A stretch of 42,955 nt of DNA from Arthrobacter psychrolactophilus (lineage in GTDB: Bacteria; Actinomycetota; Actinomycetes; Actinomycetales; Micrococcaceae): positions 1 through 42,955 of the forward strand of contig NZ_QJVC01000027.1 in the NCBI RefSeq assembly GCF_003219795.1, read 5' to 3'. Below are positions 1 through 7,905 of the stretch, in pieces. A program made the translations under genes and the position numbers. Position 1 is the stretch's first letter; each line of letters begins with the position of its first letter. The notes beneath the pieces are model-generated. The model worked only from the letters and a program-made list of their open reading frames with translations. It made no database searches and was not told the origin of the DNA.

Positions 1-54
1 AACGGATGGCAAGAAATCACCAACACCACCCTCAACCACCAACCCCTCGAATAA
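1..54 (+). CDS. 3' end of an unidentified CDS (partial)
   Basis: Frame 1 is open from the window edge to a TAA at 52-54 and reads NGWQEITNTTLNHQPLE. The codons are A/C-rich and G-poor, unlike the genes that follow. Such Asn/Thr/Pro-rich tails occur on DUF222/HNH endonuclease proteins of Arthrobacter relatives, but 17 residues cannot establish this. It may also be non-coding sequence that happens to be open. Confidence 0.3.
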   Translation, partial: NGWQEITNTTLNHQPLE

Positions 55-144
55 AACAACCCCACCAAAACACCACCGTGTGCTGCGAGCCAGTCGTAGA
101 CTCGAGGTTGGGTCCTAGTGAACTCGTTCTTGGAGGTGGAATGC

Positions 145-585
145 ATGTCACGCATCATCCGTTTTGATCATGTTGGCGTCACGGTTCGGAATCTCACGGC
201 TGTGACAGAGTTCTTCGTTGAACTTGGTCTGGAAGTTGAAGGGCGAACGTTCGTCGAGGGTGACTTTATCGACACGGTTATCGCCATCCCTGGCTCTCGA
301 ACAGAAATTGTCATGCTGCGAACACCCGGTGGAGGAACCGCAGTTGAGCTATCCAGCTTCGTCCGGCCGGAACCGATTCCAGGATCATCCAATGCCATGG
401 CCAACGAACTCGGCTTGCGGAGTTTGTCCTTCGAGGTCGATGACCTTCAAGCCCACGTTGATCGATTGGTTACACAAGGCTATTCCTTGGTGGGCGGCAT
501 TGGTGAGTATGAAGGTGTCTGGAGAATGGCCTATGTGCGAGGCCCCGAGGGCATTATCGTGGCCCTCGCCGAGCGGCTCAATTGA
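145..585 (+). CDS. VOC superfamily (glyoxalase/bleomycin resistance-like) protein
   Basis: A 146-aa protein made of one VOC module of two beta-alpha-beta-beta-beta halves. The first half opens with FDHVGVTV (His9, a usual metal ligand) and includes Glu68 in GTAVELSSF. The second half contains the LRSLSFEVDDL strand-helix and ends GPEGIIVALAERL, where the Glu is the usual last ligand. The family covers glyoxalase I, extradiol dioxygenases and antibiotic-sequestering proteins, and the substrate cannot be told from sequence. ATG 145 is chosen over the upstream in-frame GTG 118 because GGAGG lies 8 nt before it. It stands alone and converges on the reductase gene that ends at 618. Confidence 0.8.
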   Translation: MSRIIRFDHVGVTVRNLTAVTEFFVELGLEVEGRTFVEGDFIDTVIAIPGSRTEIVMLRTPGGGTAVELSSFVRPEPIPGSSNAMANELGLRSLSFEVDDLQAHVDRLVTQGYSLVGGIGEYEGVWRMAYVRGPEGIIVALAERLN

Positions 586-617
586 GTGCGGCAACAGGGG
601 ACCGACGCCGTCGAACT

Positions 618-1250
618 TTATCCAGAAGGAATATCCGACACCCCCGTGTAAGTGGAGTAGTTGGCACTTCCCACAACCTGATACTTATGCAGAGCCAGGC
701 CGCCGGGGGTGGTTTTGCTAGATAACAGTCGCAAGCCCGTGGGTGCGCTGCCTTCGGGGAAGAGCCGGCGTCCACTACCCACCACAACGGGGGCCTCTAC
801 GAGGCGGATCTCGTCGATCAGCCCGGTTGATAACAAGGACTGGGCCAGCACTGAACTCCCATGGATCTGAAGTTCACGACCCGGACGAGCCTTGAGCTCG
901 GCCAATGCGGCAAGGATATCCCCAGAGAGGACAGTCGTGGGATGCCACGAGCCAGACGCCAGGGATTGGCTGACGACGTACTTAGGCAGGCTGTTCATGA
1001 GCGAGGTGAAGGGATCGTTCGGGTCAGTGATCTGTGGCCAATCCCGTGCAAACGCCTCATAAGTGCGGCGACCGAAGAGCAATGCGTCGGCCTGTTCGAG
1101 CCATCTGGCTGCCTCGTCGATGAAGGACTGATCCATGTGGGGAACGAACCAGCCGCCCTGCGTGAAGCCGCCGCTAATGTCCTCGTCAGGAGAGCCTGGA
1201 CCCTGCGAGACGCCGTCGAGAGAAACGAACTCGGTCAATGTCAGCTTCAT
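618..1250 (-). CDS. RibD C-terminal/dihydrofolate reductase-like family protein
   Basis: A 210-aa protein of the RibD_C fold, in which NADPH-dependent reductases of riboflavin synthesis and many unassigned homologues fall. It has the family opening LTLTEFVSLDGVSQGPGSP, the cofactor-loop motif ALLFGRRTYEAFARDWP and the late nucleotide-binding segment HGSSVLAQSLLSTGLIDEIRL followed by VVVGSGRRLFPEG. The ATG has GGAGA 6 nt upstream. It lies 31 bp downstream of a second member of the same family in the same orientation, so the pair is probably one transcript. The true substrate is unknown, and it should not be called a folate enzyme on this evidence. Confidence 0.8.
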   Translation of the reverse strand: MKLTLTEFVSLDGVSQGPGSPDEDISGGFTQGGWFVPHMDQSFIDEAARWLEQADALLFGRRTYEAFARDWPQITDPNDPFTSLMNSLPKYVVSQSLASGSWHPTTVLSGDILAALAELKARPGRELQIHGSSVLAQSLLSTGLIDEIRLVEAPVVVGSGRRLFPEGSAPTGLRLLSSKTTPGGLALHKYQVVGSANYSTYTGVSDIPSG

Positions 1251-1281
1251 CTGGGTTCTCCATGGGATTTAGGCCTGGCGT

Positions 1282-1863
1282 TCATGATTGCGGCACAGGG
1301 GTGAAGCGGGTGATGGAATTTCCCGAGGCAAACGTCAGGTTATCCACCATGGCGAATTGGACTGGTGCGTAGCCGTGAGCGAAGGCGCGCAAACCCGAAC
1401 CAACAATGACCGGATATCGCTTAATGATCAGCTCGTCGATCTCTGGCAGAAGGACGCCAGCCAGCTGTCCGCCTCCGGCAAGATAAATATCCATCACGGA
1501 GTCCTCACTTTTGAGGCTGCGAATCGTTCCGAGTGGATCGCTCTCAATGACCTGCACCGCAGGATCTGTGGACACCAAAGTACGGGAAAAGACCAGCTGT
1601 CGCAGATGAGCATAAGGACTCGTCATCCCCATTGCTAAGGCCGGTTCATAAGTCCGACGGCCCATCACCACGGTGTCAAAGCGACTCAATGAATGTTCGG
1701 ACAGGCCTAGCTGCACCCGAGCGTGGTGTGGCATGAGATCGGCGTAGTCGTGAACCATGCGTTGCATATAGTCATCAGATCCATCGAAGAAGTCAACCTG
1801 ATCCTCCGGGCCTGCAATGAAGCCGTCGAGGGACAGCGAAATGAAATACACCAATTTGCGCAC
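1282..1863 (-). CDS. Second RibD C-terminal/dihydrofolate reductase-like protein
   Basis: A 193-aa protein of the same RibD_C/DHFR-like family as its neighbour. The shared pattern is KLVYFISLSLDGFIAGPEDQ at the N-terminus, VVMGRRTYEPAL in the middle and IYLAGGGQLAGVLLPEIDEL followed by VIVGSGLRAFA near the C-terminus. The start is a GTG with GGAAGG about 11 nt upstream. The two proteins differ strongly outside these motifs, so the pair looks like an old duplication or co-acquisition. It is divergent from the MocR regulator, which could control it. The substrate is unknown. Confidence 0.78.
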   Translation of the reverse strand: MRKLVYFISLSLDGFIAGPEDQVDFFDGSDDYMQRMVHDYADLMPHHARVQLGLSEHSLSRFDTVVMGRRTYEPALAMGMTSPYAHLRQLVFSRTLVSTDPAVQVIESDPLGTIRSLKSEDSVMDIYLAGGGQLAGVLLPEIDELIIKRYPVIVGSGLRAFAHGYAPVQFAMVDNLTFASGNSITRFTPVPQS

Positions 1864-1974
1864 GAGCGTGAGACCTTCCGTTGAGCGGCAGTGACTTCAC
1901 GCTAGGTGGGGCAACGGTGGATCGTCAAGGGCTTCACGTGTGGAACAGGCGGTCACATTCTAGGTGTTGGGGCA

Positions 1975-1984
1975 ATAACGTTAT
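1975..1984. promoter_or_regulatory. Palindrome ATAACGTTAT at the MocR promoter
   Basis: A perfect 10-bp palindrome that overlaps a -10-like TATCTA (1982-1987), placed 8 nt before ATG 1996. The spacing suggests a leaderless mRNA, and the overlap suggests an operator, possibly autoregulatory. CTTCACG is also repeated directly further upstream in this divergent gap. The function is inferred from position only. Confidence 0.35.
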
Positions 1985-1995
1985 CTAATTACTGC

Positions 1996-3369
1996 ATGGC
2001 TATTGATAACAGAGCCGCCGAGATCGCCGAGATGATCAAGGCGCAAGCGGCATCCATGCGGGCAGGAGACAAACTTCCGTCCGTGCGTGCACTCTCAAAG
2101 AGTTACGCTGCGAGTCCCGTGACGATTACGCAGGCACTCACGGCACTTTCCGCACTGGGGCTGGTCAGGGCAGAACCTGGTCGGGGTACTTTTGTGGCGA
2201 AACCCGAGGCGCCGAAGGAACCGGATTATGCGTGGCAGTCCTCAACGTTGGGGCGTTCCAGAGTTGAACCTGGACGGGTAGGCCGTCAGGGGAGCCACGC
2301 TGCGGACGATGTGCAACTCTCTTGGGGTTATCTCGCCCCGGAACTGCAACCCTTCGATGAGTTGCGAACCCTAGGCGTCCGGGCAGCCAAGAGCCACCGG
2401 GCCTGGACCATGGCCCCACCCATGGGGCTGCCGGAGCTACGTCGCGCCTTTGCCACGGGGCTCAATGCAGAGGTCGAGGACATGTTGATAATGCCCGGTG
2501 GCCAGCAGTCGCTCGTGTTTGCCATGCGGACACTCGCGGACCCGGGCGGCACCCTGATCACGGAAAGCCCCAGCTACCCCGGAGCGACCATCGCAGCTCA
2601 AGCAGCGGGTCTGGCGCTGGCAGCCGTCCCCTCCGACGCTCAGGGAATCATCCCAGAGTTACTCGCGGACGCCTTGAAGCGAACGAACGCGAAGTTGATC
2701 TATCTGCAGCCCTGTTATGCGAACCCGACCGGTGCGATCCTTAGTCCGGAACGTCGTGTCGAGGTCTTAGCTCTGGCGAAACGTCACGGCGCCTTCATTA
2801 TTGAAGATGACTGGGCTAGGAATTTGTCCTTGGACGGCGCAGCGCCACCCCCACTCTTCACGCAAGATCCGGACGGCCATGTGGTGTCCATTGCAACGCT
2901 GTCCAAGCCTGTCGCACCAGGCCTGCGCGTCGGTGCCTTGGCCGCGCGTGGCCCAGCAGGGGAACGGTTGAGGAGCGCCCGCGTTGCCGACGACATCTGT
3001 GTCCCCCCGCTGGCGCAGGAAATTTCCCTGGGTTTGTTGACCTCTGGTGCGTGGCCGCGCCATATCAAGCGTCTTCGTTCGGGCCTCTTGGAGCGGCGCA
3101 ACGCCATGCTGGCGCAAATCCATGAGTCCATGCCAGATGCCCGGGTGGCCAGTGTTCCTACCGGCGGCATTCACCTCTGGGTAAGGCTCCCTGAGGGCAG
3201 TAGCTCGACAGAGTTGACCGCGGCCGCTCAAAAGGTGGGCGTGCTCATCGGCGACGGTAAACACTACTATGTGGACGAACCATCGGCACCGCACATCCGG
3301 CTCTCCTACAGTGCGGCGTCCATCCCGCAGATTCAGGCCGGCGTGCGCCTGATCTCGACCCTCATGTAG
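1996..3369 (+). CDS. MocR-type transcriptional regulator (GntR wHTH plus aminotransferase domain)
   Basis: A 457-aa MocR/PdxR-type protein. Residues about 1-70 form a GntR winged helix (MRAGDKLPSVRALSKSYAAS, then VTITQALTALSALGLVRAEPGRGTFV). After a linker comes a class I aminotransferase-like domain with GLPELRRAF, MPGGQQSLVF, YLQPCYANPTG and the PLP-lysine motif ATLSKPVAPGLRVG (Lys304). MocR proteins use PLP or an amino-acid-PLP adduct as effector and control vitamin B6, GABA, taurine or amino-acid genes. A longer reading frame starts at GTG 1906, but ATG 1996 fits the domain boundary and the -10-like TATCTA 8 nt before it. The target is unknown; the divergent reductase pair is the obvious candidate. 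Confidence 0.88.
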   Translation: MAIDNRAAEIAEMIKAQAASMRAGDKLPSVRALSKSYAASPVTITQALTALSALGLVRAEPGRGTFVAKPEAPKEPDYAWQSSTLGRSRVEPGRVGRQGSHAADDVQLSWGYLAPELQPFDELRTLGVRAAKSHRAWTMAPPMGLPELRRAFATGLNAEVEDMLIMPGGQQSLVFAMRTLADPGGTLITESPSYPGATIAAQAAGLALAAVPSDAQGIIPELLADALKRTNAKLIYLQPCYANPTGAILSPERRVEVLALAKRHGAFIIEDDWARNLSLDGAAPPPLFTQDPDGHVVSIATLSKPVAPGLRVGALAARGPAGERLRSARVADDICVPPLAQEISLGLLTSGAWPRHIKRLRSGLLERRNAMLAQIHESMPDARVASVPTGGIHLWVRLPEGSSSTELTAAAQKVGVLIGDGKHYYVDEPSAPHIRLSYSAASIPQIQAGVRLISTLM

Positions 3370-3445
3370 GGCTGCGAGCGCTCTCTGGATGCTCCGACGC
3401 GATGGTTATCTCACTCCCAGTGTGATCACAGCCCCTGCATAGGCT

Positions 3446-3486
3446 CTCTGTTGATGATTGAAGAAGGAGTTCAATCATCAACAGAG
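3446..3486. repeat. Perfect 17-bp inverted repeat with AAGGAG in its 7-nt loop
   Basis: Arms 3446-3462 and 3470-3486 are exact reverse complements separated by GAAGGAG. The hairpin therefore holds a strong Shine-Dalgarno-like core in its loop and spans the start of the small secreted-protein gene. No T-tract follows it, so it is not a standard terminator. It could be a translational control hairpin or a product of template-switch repair. Confidence 0.75.
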
Positions 3487-3721
3487 GGGTCATCCCGCGA
3501 GAACTCACATCAGCGGAAAGAAGATCGCGGCTAGCGTCACAGCCATAGTGGCGGTGGGTAGCCTCGGGATGACCGGCGTGGCAGCGGCCGCGCTTGCCTC
3601 CACGAGCACCAGTGCTGATTCGAATACAGATTCGAGCGCAGATGCAGGCGGCGGCACATCCGTCAGCCCGGTGCAGCCAGGTACCGGTGGCATCGTCAGT
3701 GGCCGATCGGCGGGTTCTTGA
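3458..3721 (+). CDS. Small secreted or membrane-anchored Ser/Thr-rich protein
   Basis: An 87-aa ORF with a possible TTG start. A basic N-terminus (KKEFNHQQRG, then GKK) leads into one hydrophobic segment of about 22 residues (IAASVTAIVAVGSLGMTGVA) ending in AAAALA, then a Ser/Thr/Gly-rich tail. This has the form of a signal peptide or single anchor with an extracellular disordered tail. It stops 1 nt before the apbE start, so the two belong together. The start lies inside a perfect hairpin, and the original start codon may have been altered; an overlapping ATG at 3454 opens only a 26-codon frame. The function is unknown. Confidence 0.5.
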   Translation: MKKEFNHQQRGHPARTHISGKKIAASVTAIVAVGSLGMTGVAAAALASTSTSADSNTDSSADAGGGTSVSPVQPGTGGIVSGRSAGS

Positions 3722-3722
3722 G

Positions 3723-4690
3723 ATGCCGCGGACGTGGACGGTATGGGGAGTGGAAGCCGCTCTCGATGTCACTCTTCCCGCGGTCGCCACAGCGGCCGAG
3801 CGGATTGTGCATTCCGTGACGGATGACGTCGACCGGGCCTGCAGTCGTTTCCGCAGCGACTCCGAGCTAAGCCTCCTGGGCCCGCAGCTGGCGACGGGTG
3901 CACGGCTGAGTCCTACATTGCGGACCCTTGTCGAGGCGGACCCTTGTCGAGGCGGCCCTGGATGCGGCGCGCCTGAGTAGGGGCGCCGTCGACCCTTCCC
4001 TGGGTAGTGATTTGACGGTGCTCGGCTATGACCGGGACTTCACCGAGGTGCTGCTAGCGTCGTCGAGTGGGCCCATCACCGCCAAAGTTCGACGGCGGAC
4101 CTTGGCTTGGCAGGATGTCCACCTTGAGGGGGACTGGCTGAGAGTGCCGGCGCCGTTGCATTTGGACCTGGGTGCCACGGCGAAGGCTGTCGCTGCCAAT
4201 CTGGCCGCTCGACGCATCGTGGAGGAGCTCGGCAGTGGGGTAATGGTCTCTCTGGGTGGTGACATTGCCACCGCTGCCACCGCTGGCACGGCGCCTCACG
4301 GTGGGTGGCAGGTGCTCGTGCAGGACCGGGATGAAAACCCTGGCCAGCAAATCTCCCTCGTGGCCGGGAAGGCCCTAGCCACCTCTAGTACGCAGAAGCG
4401 GCGCTAGGTGCAGAACGGTCGCAGCGTCCATCACATCCTTGACCCGCGCTTTGGGCTTCTTGCCGACGACGTGTGGCGTTCGGTCTCTGTTGCCGCGGAT
4501 AGCTGTCTTGAGGCCAATGCCTACAGGTACGGCTGGAGTTGTCCGTGGTTTTGCGGCGATCCAGTGGTTTCGGGATCCAGGCATCGCGGGGCGCTTTGTG
4601 GATCAACGGGGACGCGTGGTGCTGACCGGGATGTGGCCGCAGGACGCGGGAGACCGCGAGCGCGCAGCGGTGGTCAACGCCGATGGATAA
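3723..4690 (+). pseudogene. apbE: apbE-like FAD:protein FMN transferase, disrupted
   Basis: Three frames together encode one ApbE-family protein, which normally attaches FMN to a Thr of exported redox proteins. Frame A (from ATG 3723) carries RTWTVWGVEAALDVTLP and CSRFRSDSELS. Frame B resumes at RTLVEAALDAARLSRGAVDP and runs through DLGATAKAVAANLAA, MVSLGGDIA and ATSSTQKRR. It then meets a TAG (4405-4407) where Trp is usual, and continues HHILDPRFGLLADDVWRSVSV and CLEANA. Frame C takes over near 4522 with TGTAGVVRGFAAIQWF and stops at 4690. The first shift is caused by an exact 16-bp tandem duplication. Three independent lesions make a working product very unlikely. Its stop overlaps the next gene's start. 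Confidence 0.85.
3921..3952. repeat. 16-bp tandem duplication inside apbE
   Basis: CGGACCCTTGTCGAGG is present twice head to tail (3921-3936 and 3937-3952), and the next three bases continue the period. Deleting one copy restores the frame and gives the expected continuous LRTLVEAALDAARLSRG, so the duplication itself is the frameshift lesion. Confidence 0.95.
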
Positions 4691-5701
4691 CGTGATGTGG
4701 GCCATCGGACGGGTGAGCGGATTTGTCTCGCTGTTCCTGCTCACCAGGAATTTCTCACTCCTCTCGACGGTGTTCCTCGTCATCCATGTCGGAACGCTGC
4801 TCCTCGATTCCTATGCCCAGCTCCGTGCCATTGATCTGGTGGCGCCGTTCCTTGGTAACAACGCCGCAGCGATGGCCTCCGTACAGAGCGCTGTGGCACA
4901 ACGCGCGGATGCACCAGGGATCAACGTCAGCCAGGAGGCGGATACCTTTATCTCAGGTGAGGCGAGCGCCGTCGTGCATGCCATAGGGGGAGCGAACGCC
5001 ATCCCTAGGGACAAGAGTCAACGCCTCAGCGAATCGGGGCTGAAGAAGCGGCCCACCGTCGTGCTCAATGTGGAGACCCTGGCACACATAGCGCTCATTG
5101 CCCGCTTTGGCGCCTCATGGTTCAGCAGCGTGGGCGCCGATGACGAGCCGGGAATACGCCTATTGTCCATCTCGGGACTTGCACGCGCGCAAGTGCTGGA
5201 AATGGCGGCCTCCGCGACCGTGGCAGAAGTCCTTGCGGCAGCCGCCGTCGATCCTTCAGAGGTGCAAGCCATCCTCGTCGGCGGATACCACGGACGATGG
5301 ATCAAGCCGCTGAACTATCGACTCGCCACCAACGGGCCCACGCTGAGCACCGTCCGTCCAGGGGCAGGGGTGATTCATCTTCTAGGGAAGGGGCAGTGTG
5401 GGCTCAAACCACGGCATCCATCGCATATTATCTCGCCCAAGAGTCCGCCAAACAATGCGGCCCCGGCGTATTCGGGCTACCTACCATGGCACAAACATTG
5501 TCCGCGCTCGCAGATGGTGGCCGTGATCCGCTGCTTCCCGCAGAGTTGGAGCGGTTGAGTGCTCTCGTTGCCGGGCGTGGCGCCTGCCATCACCCAGATG
5601 GCTTTGTGCAGCTGATTGCCAGTGCCCTCGAGACATTTTCCGATGAGGTCGCCGCTCATCTCGGCGGTCAGTGCCTCGCGGTTTCGGGGAGGCTGGCATG
5701 A
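4683..5701 (+). pseudogene. Chimeric remnant: ferric reductase-like membrane domain fused to NuoF-like C-terminus
   Basis: The first ~58 codons (MDNVMWAIGRVSGFVSLFLL, then STVFLVIHVGTLLLDSYAQL) match the first helices of ferric-reductase-like membrane proteins, but with an apparent in-frame loss after about codon 21. From about codon 59 the sequence is instead the middle of a NuoF-like protein (VSGEA-type motif FISGEASAVVHAIGG, then NVETLAHIALIARFGA and ILVGGYHGRW). The end of the membrane protein and the NADH/FMN part of NuoF are therefore missing. Near 5404 the reading frame shifts, and the Fe-S end continues in another frame to 5701 (IAYYLAQESAKQCGPGVFGL, GRGACHHPDG). The usual Cys after QCGP is Gly. 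The product is very unlikely to work. Confidence 0.75.
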
Positions 5702-5931
5702 GCACCTCGCTCAATATTGATTGGACGGCCTGCGAAGGGCGCGACTTGTGCTCGGAGCTCCTGCCGACACGTCTGGGCCGCGATGAGTGGGGCTACCGGC
5801 TCGCTCTCGCGCCGCAGCAGGGCGACGGCAGCAACCTCACACTGGCAAAGTCCGAGGAATCCGCCGCCCAAGACGCTGTGCGGCTGTGTCCTGTCCGGGC
5901 CCTGCGGCTCACCTCAGCAAAAATGCCATAG
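5698..5931 (+). CDS. Small single-cluster ferredoxin
   Basis: A 77-aa protein with Cys12, Cys18 (TACEGRDLCSELLP) and a late Cys64-Pro (RLCPVRALRL), the spacing of small actinobacterial 3Fe-4S/4Fe-4S ferredoxins. It would carry electrons between a flavoprotein and a partner. Its ATG overlaps the stop of the NuoF-like remnant (ATGA), which shows it was the last gene of the apbE, membrane reductase, NuoF and ferredoxin operon. It is the only member of that operon still fully open, so it may be an orphan left by decay or may serve another partner. Confidence 0.8.
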   Translation: MSTSLNIDWTACEGRDLCSELLPTRLGRDEWGYRLALAPQQGDGSNLTLAKSEESAAQDAVRLCPVRALRLTSAKMP

Positions 5932-5939
5932 CTGGGCAT

Positions 5940-5974
5940 TGCCCGTGGGCGGCACCTCGGGCGCCCACGGGGCA
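5940..5974. terminator. Hairpin between convergent ferredoxin and ene-reductase genes
   Basis: TGCCCGTGGGCG and CGCCCACGGGGCA pair over 12 bp with one bulged base and a 10-nt loop. It sits in the 54-bp gap between two converging genes. There is no clear T-tract, as is common for actinobacterial terminators. Confidence 0.6.
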
Positions 5975-5985
5975 GAAAGGGAGTC

Positions 5986-7053
5986 CTAGTTGGCCCAGAA
6001 CGGGTAATCGGTGTATCCGACGGGGCCCTCGGTGTAGAAGGTGGCGAAATCCGGTTCGTTCAACGGCAAACCTTGTTCCCAGCGCCGCACGAGGTCCGGA
6101 TTAGCCAGCGCGGGGCGCCCAACAACCACGGCATCCGCCCATGCGGCAACAGCCATGGCATCGTCCAAGGTCGTAATGGTCTCGAAGCCTGTATTCAGCA
6201 GGACCGGACCACCGAAACCGGTGCGGAGCTTCTGAATCAGATCACCGGAGGGATTCTTGTGCAAAATACTCAGGCCAGCCAAGCCCAATGGAGCGATGCC
6301 AGCCACCAGCGCAGAGTAGGTGGCCTCGGTCACAATGGGATCCGTTTCCAGTGCTCCTTGAACATTGTGTTCGGGGGAGATCCGGAGCCACGTCTTCTCC
6401 GAGCCGATAGCGTCGGCAACGGCCTTCACTGTTTCAATGACAAAGCGGGCACGATTCTGCGCCGATCCACCATATTCATCGCTTCGCTGGTTCGAGGACG
6501 GAGCCAGGAATTCGTGCAAGAGATATCCGTTGGCGCCGTGCAGCTCCACGCCATCAAAGCCGGCCACCAGCGCATTGCGCGATGCCTGGACAAAATCCTC
6601 GATAATGCTCGGCAGCTCAGCCGCCTCCAGGGCGCGCGGCACGGGATACGGTTCCTTGCCTTCGTAGGTGCGGGTCTCGCCGTCGATCGCGATGGCACTG
6701 GGGGCAACCACCGTGCGCCCACCGGTCTTATCCGAGTGGGTGACCCTACCCGAATGCATGACCTGGGCGATGATCCGTCCGCCGTCGGCGTGGACCGCAT
6801 CCGTGACGCGCCGCCATCCGGCGATATGCTCGTCCGTCACCAGACCCGGCTGGCGGACGAATGCTTGCCCGGCGAAACTGGGGTAAATACCCTCGCTCGT
6901 GATCAGCCCCATGGAGGCGCGCTGGCGGTAGTAATCCACCACGATATCCCCGGGGACACCGTCGCGACCGGAACGTGAGCGTGTCAGCGGCGCCATCACC
7001 ACGCGGTTGGGTAGGTCAAGATCGCCAAGCGTGACGGGGGAAAACAAATTCAC
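5986..7053 (-). CDS. Old yellow enzyme family alkene reductase (NADH:flavin oxidoreductase)
   Basis: A 355-aa FMN-dependent TIM-barrel protein of the OYE family, which reduces activated C=C bonds and sometimes nitrate esters with NAD(P)H. It starts NLFSPVTLGDLDLPNRVVMA and carries AQVMHSGRVTH, the substrate-binding GFDGVELHGANGYLLHEFL (His and Asn pair), SDEYGGSAQNRARF and the FMN-phosphate segment VVVGRPALANPDLV. GTG 7053 is chosen because GGAGA lies 6-7 nt upstream and the family begins here; the longer frame to 7155 adds an atypical extension. It resembles the NemA/xenobiotic reductase branch. The physiological substrate is unknown. Confidence 0.88.
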   Translation of the reverse strand: MNLFSPVTLGDLDLPNRVVMAPLTRSRSGRDGVPGDIVVDYYRQRASMGLITSEGIYPSFAGQAFVRQPGLVTDEHIAGWRRVTDAVHADGGRIIAQVMHSGRVTHSDKTGGRTVVAPSAIAIDGETRTYEGKEPYPVPRALEAAELPSIIEDFVQASRNALVAGFDGVELHGANGYLLHEFLAPSSNQRSDEYGGSAQNRARFVIETVKAVADAIGSEKTWLRISPEHNVQGALETDPIVTEATYSALVAGIAPLGLAGLSILHKNPSGDLIQKLRTGFGGPVLLNTGFETITTLDDAMAVAAWADAVVVGRPALANPDLVRRWEQGLPLNEPDFATFYTEGPVGYTDYPFWAN

Positions 7054-7299
7054 GGACTTCTCCAAAATTCGGTCAATAGGTACACCGGCGACAACGCCCA
7101 GACCGCAGAATGCTATTCCCCGCCAAGACGCGTCCCCGCTCACAGCTCTCGCCATTTCGAAAAGTCCGACGGCGGAACTCCACCTTCGCAGATGACCTCA
7201 CCCGGTTCTCCACCTATCGTGAGACAGTCATCCCACCACCAAAAAGCAAGAACGTCCATATGGTGGGCAGGTATTGCAAAATGGCCGTAGACTAGCGCA

Positions 7300-7905
7300 G
7301 TGCAAAAACTTCAACCCGTCACCGTCTCCATCGCCAGGACCGTGCAGCCCGGATACCATCGGCAATTCGCGGCCTGGGCGCAAGCCGGCCAGGAGCTCGC
7401 CCGCGAATGGCCCGGCTACCTCGGATCGGGGTGGGTACGCACCAGCCCAGAGTCTGACGAGTGGCACGTCATGTATCGTTTCTCCACCGAGGAAACCCTG
7501 CGCGACTGGGACAATTCACATGAGCGTGCCTGGTGGATGGGCGGCGGTGACGACCTTATGGAAATCACGCGCGTGGAACATCGCACCGGCATCGAGGGCT
7601 GGTTCGATCAGCCCGGCGACGTCTCGATTTCCGTGCCCGAAACAGTGGTTCCGCCTCGCTGGAAGCAGGCCGTGAGCATCTTCCTGCCGTTCTTCCCCAT
7701 GAGCCTTCTGTCCAACATGGCCCTGCGACCCCTTATACATACCTGGCCTCTGGTCCTCCAGGTGCTCCTGAGCGTCGCGATTTTGACACCCATCATGACC
7801 TACCTGATGCTGCCACTGAGCACCCGGATTCTGCGTCCGTGGTTGCAGGCACCGCGCAAGCCTCTTCGGAAAAAATCCACCGTAGCTAATCGAATGCATA
7901 ACTAG
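7300..7905 (+). CDS. Antibiotic biosynthesis monooxygenase-like protein with C-terminal membrane segments
   Basis: A 201-aa protein in two parts. Residues about 5-100 are an ABM/dimeric alpha-beta barrel module (VTVSIARTVQPGYHRQFAAW, EWPGYLGSGWVR, WHVMYRFSTEETLRDWDNSHE). The C-terminal third has two strongly hydrophobic stretches (FLPFFPMSLLSNMALRPLI and LVLQVLLSVAILTPIMTYLM) and ends in a basic Arg/Lys-rich tail, so the domain should be tethered to the membrane. The GTG start has a TAGACT -10-like element 6 nt before it and no Shine-Dalgarno, which fits a leaderless mRNA. The reaction is unknown, and many ABM domains bind small molecules or haem without being monooxygenases. Confidence 0.75.
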   Translation: MQKLQPVTVSIARTVQPGYHRQFAAWAQAGQELAREWPGYLGSGWVRTSPESDEWHVMYRFSTEETLRDWDNSHERAWWMGGGDDLMEITRVEHRTGIEGWFDQPGDVSISVPETVVPPRWKQAVSIFLPFFPMSLLSNMALRPLIHTWPLVLQVLLSVAILTPIMTYLMLPLSTRILRPWLQAPRKPLRKKSTVANRMHN

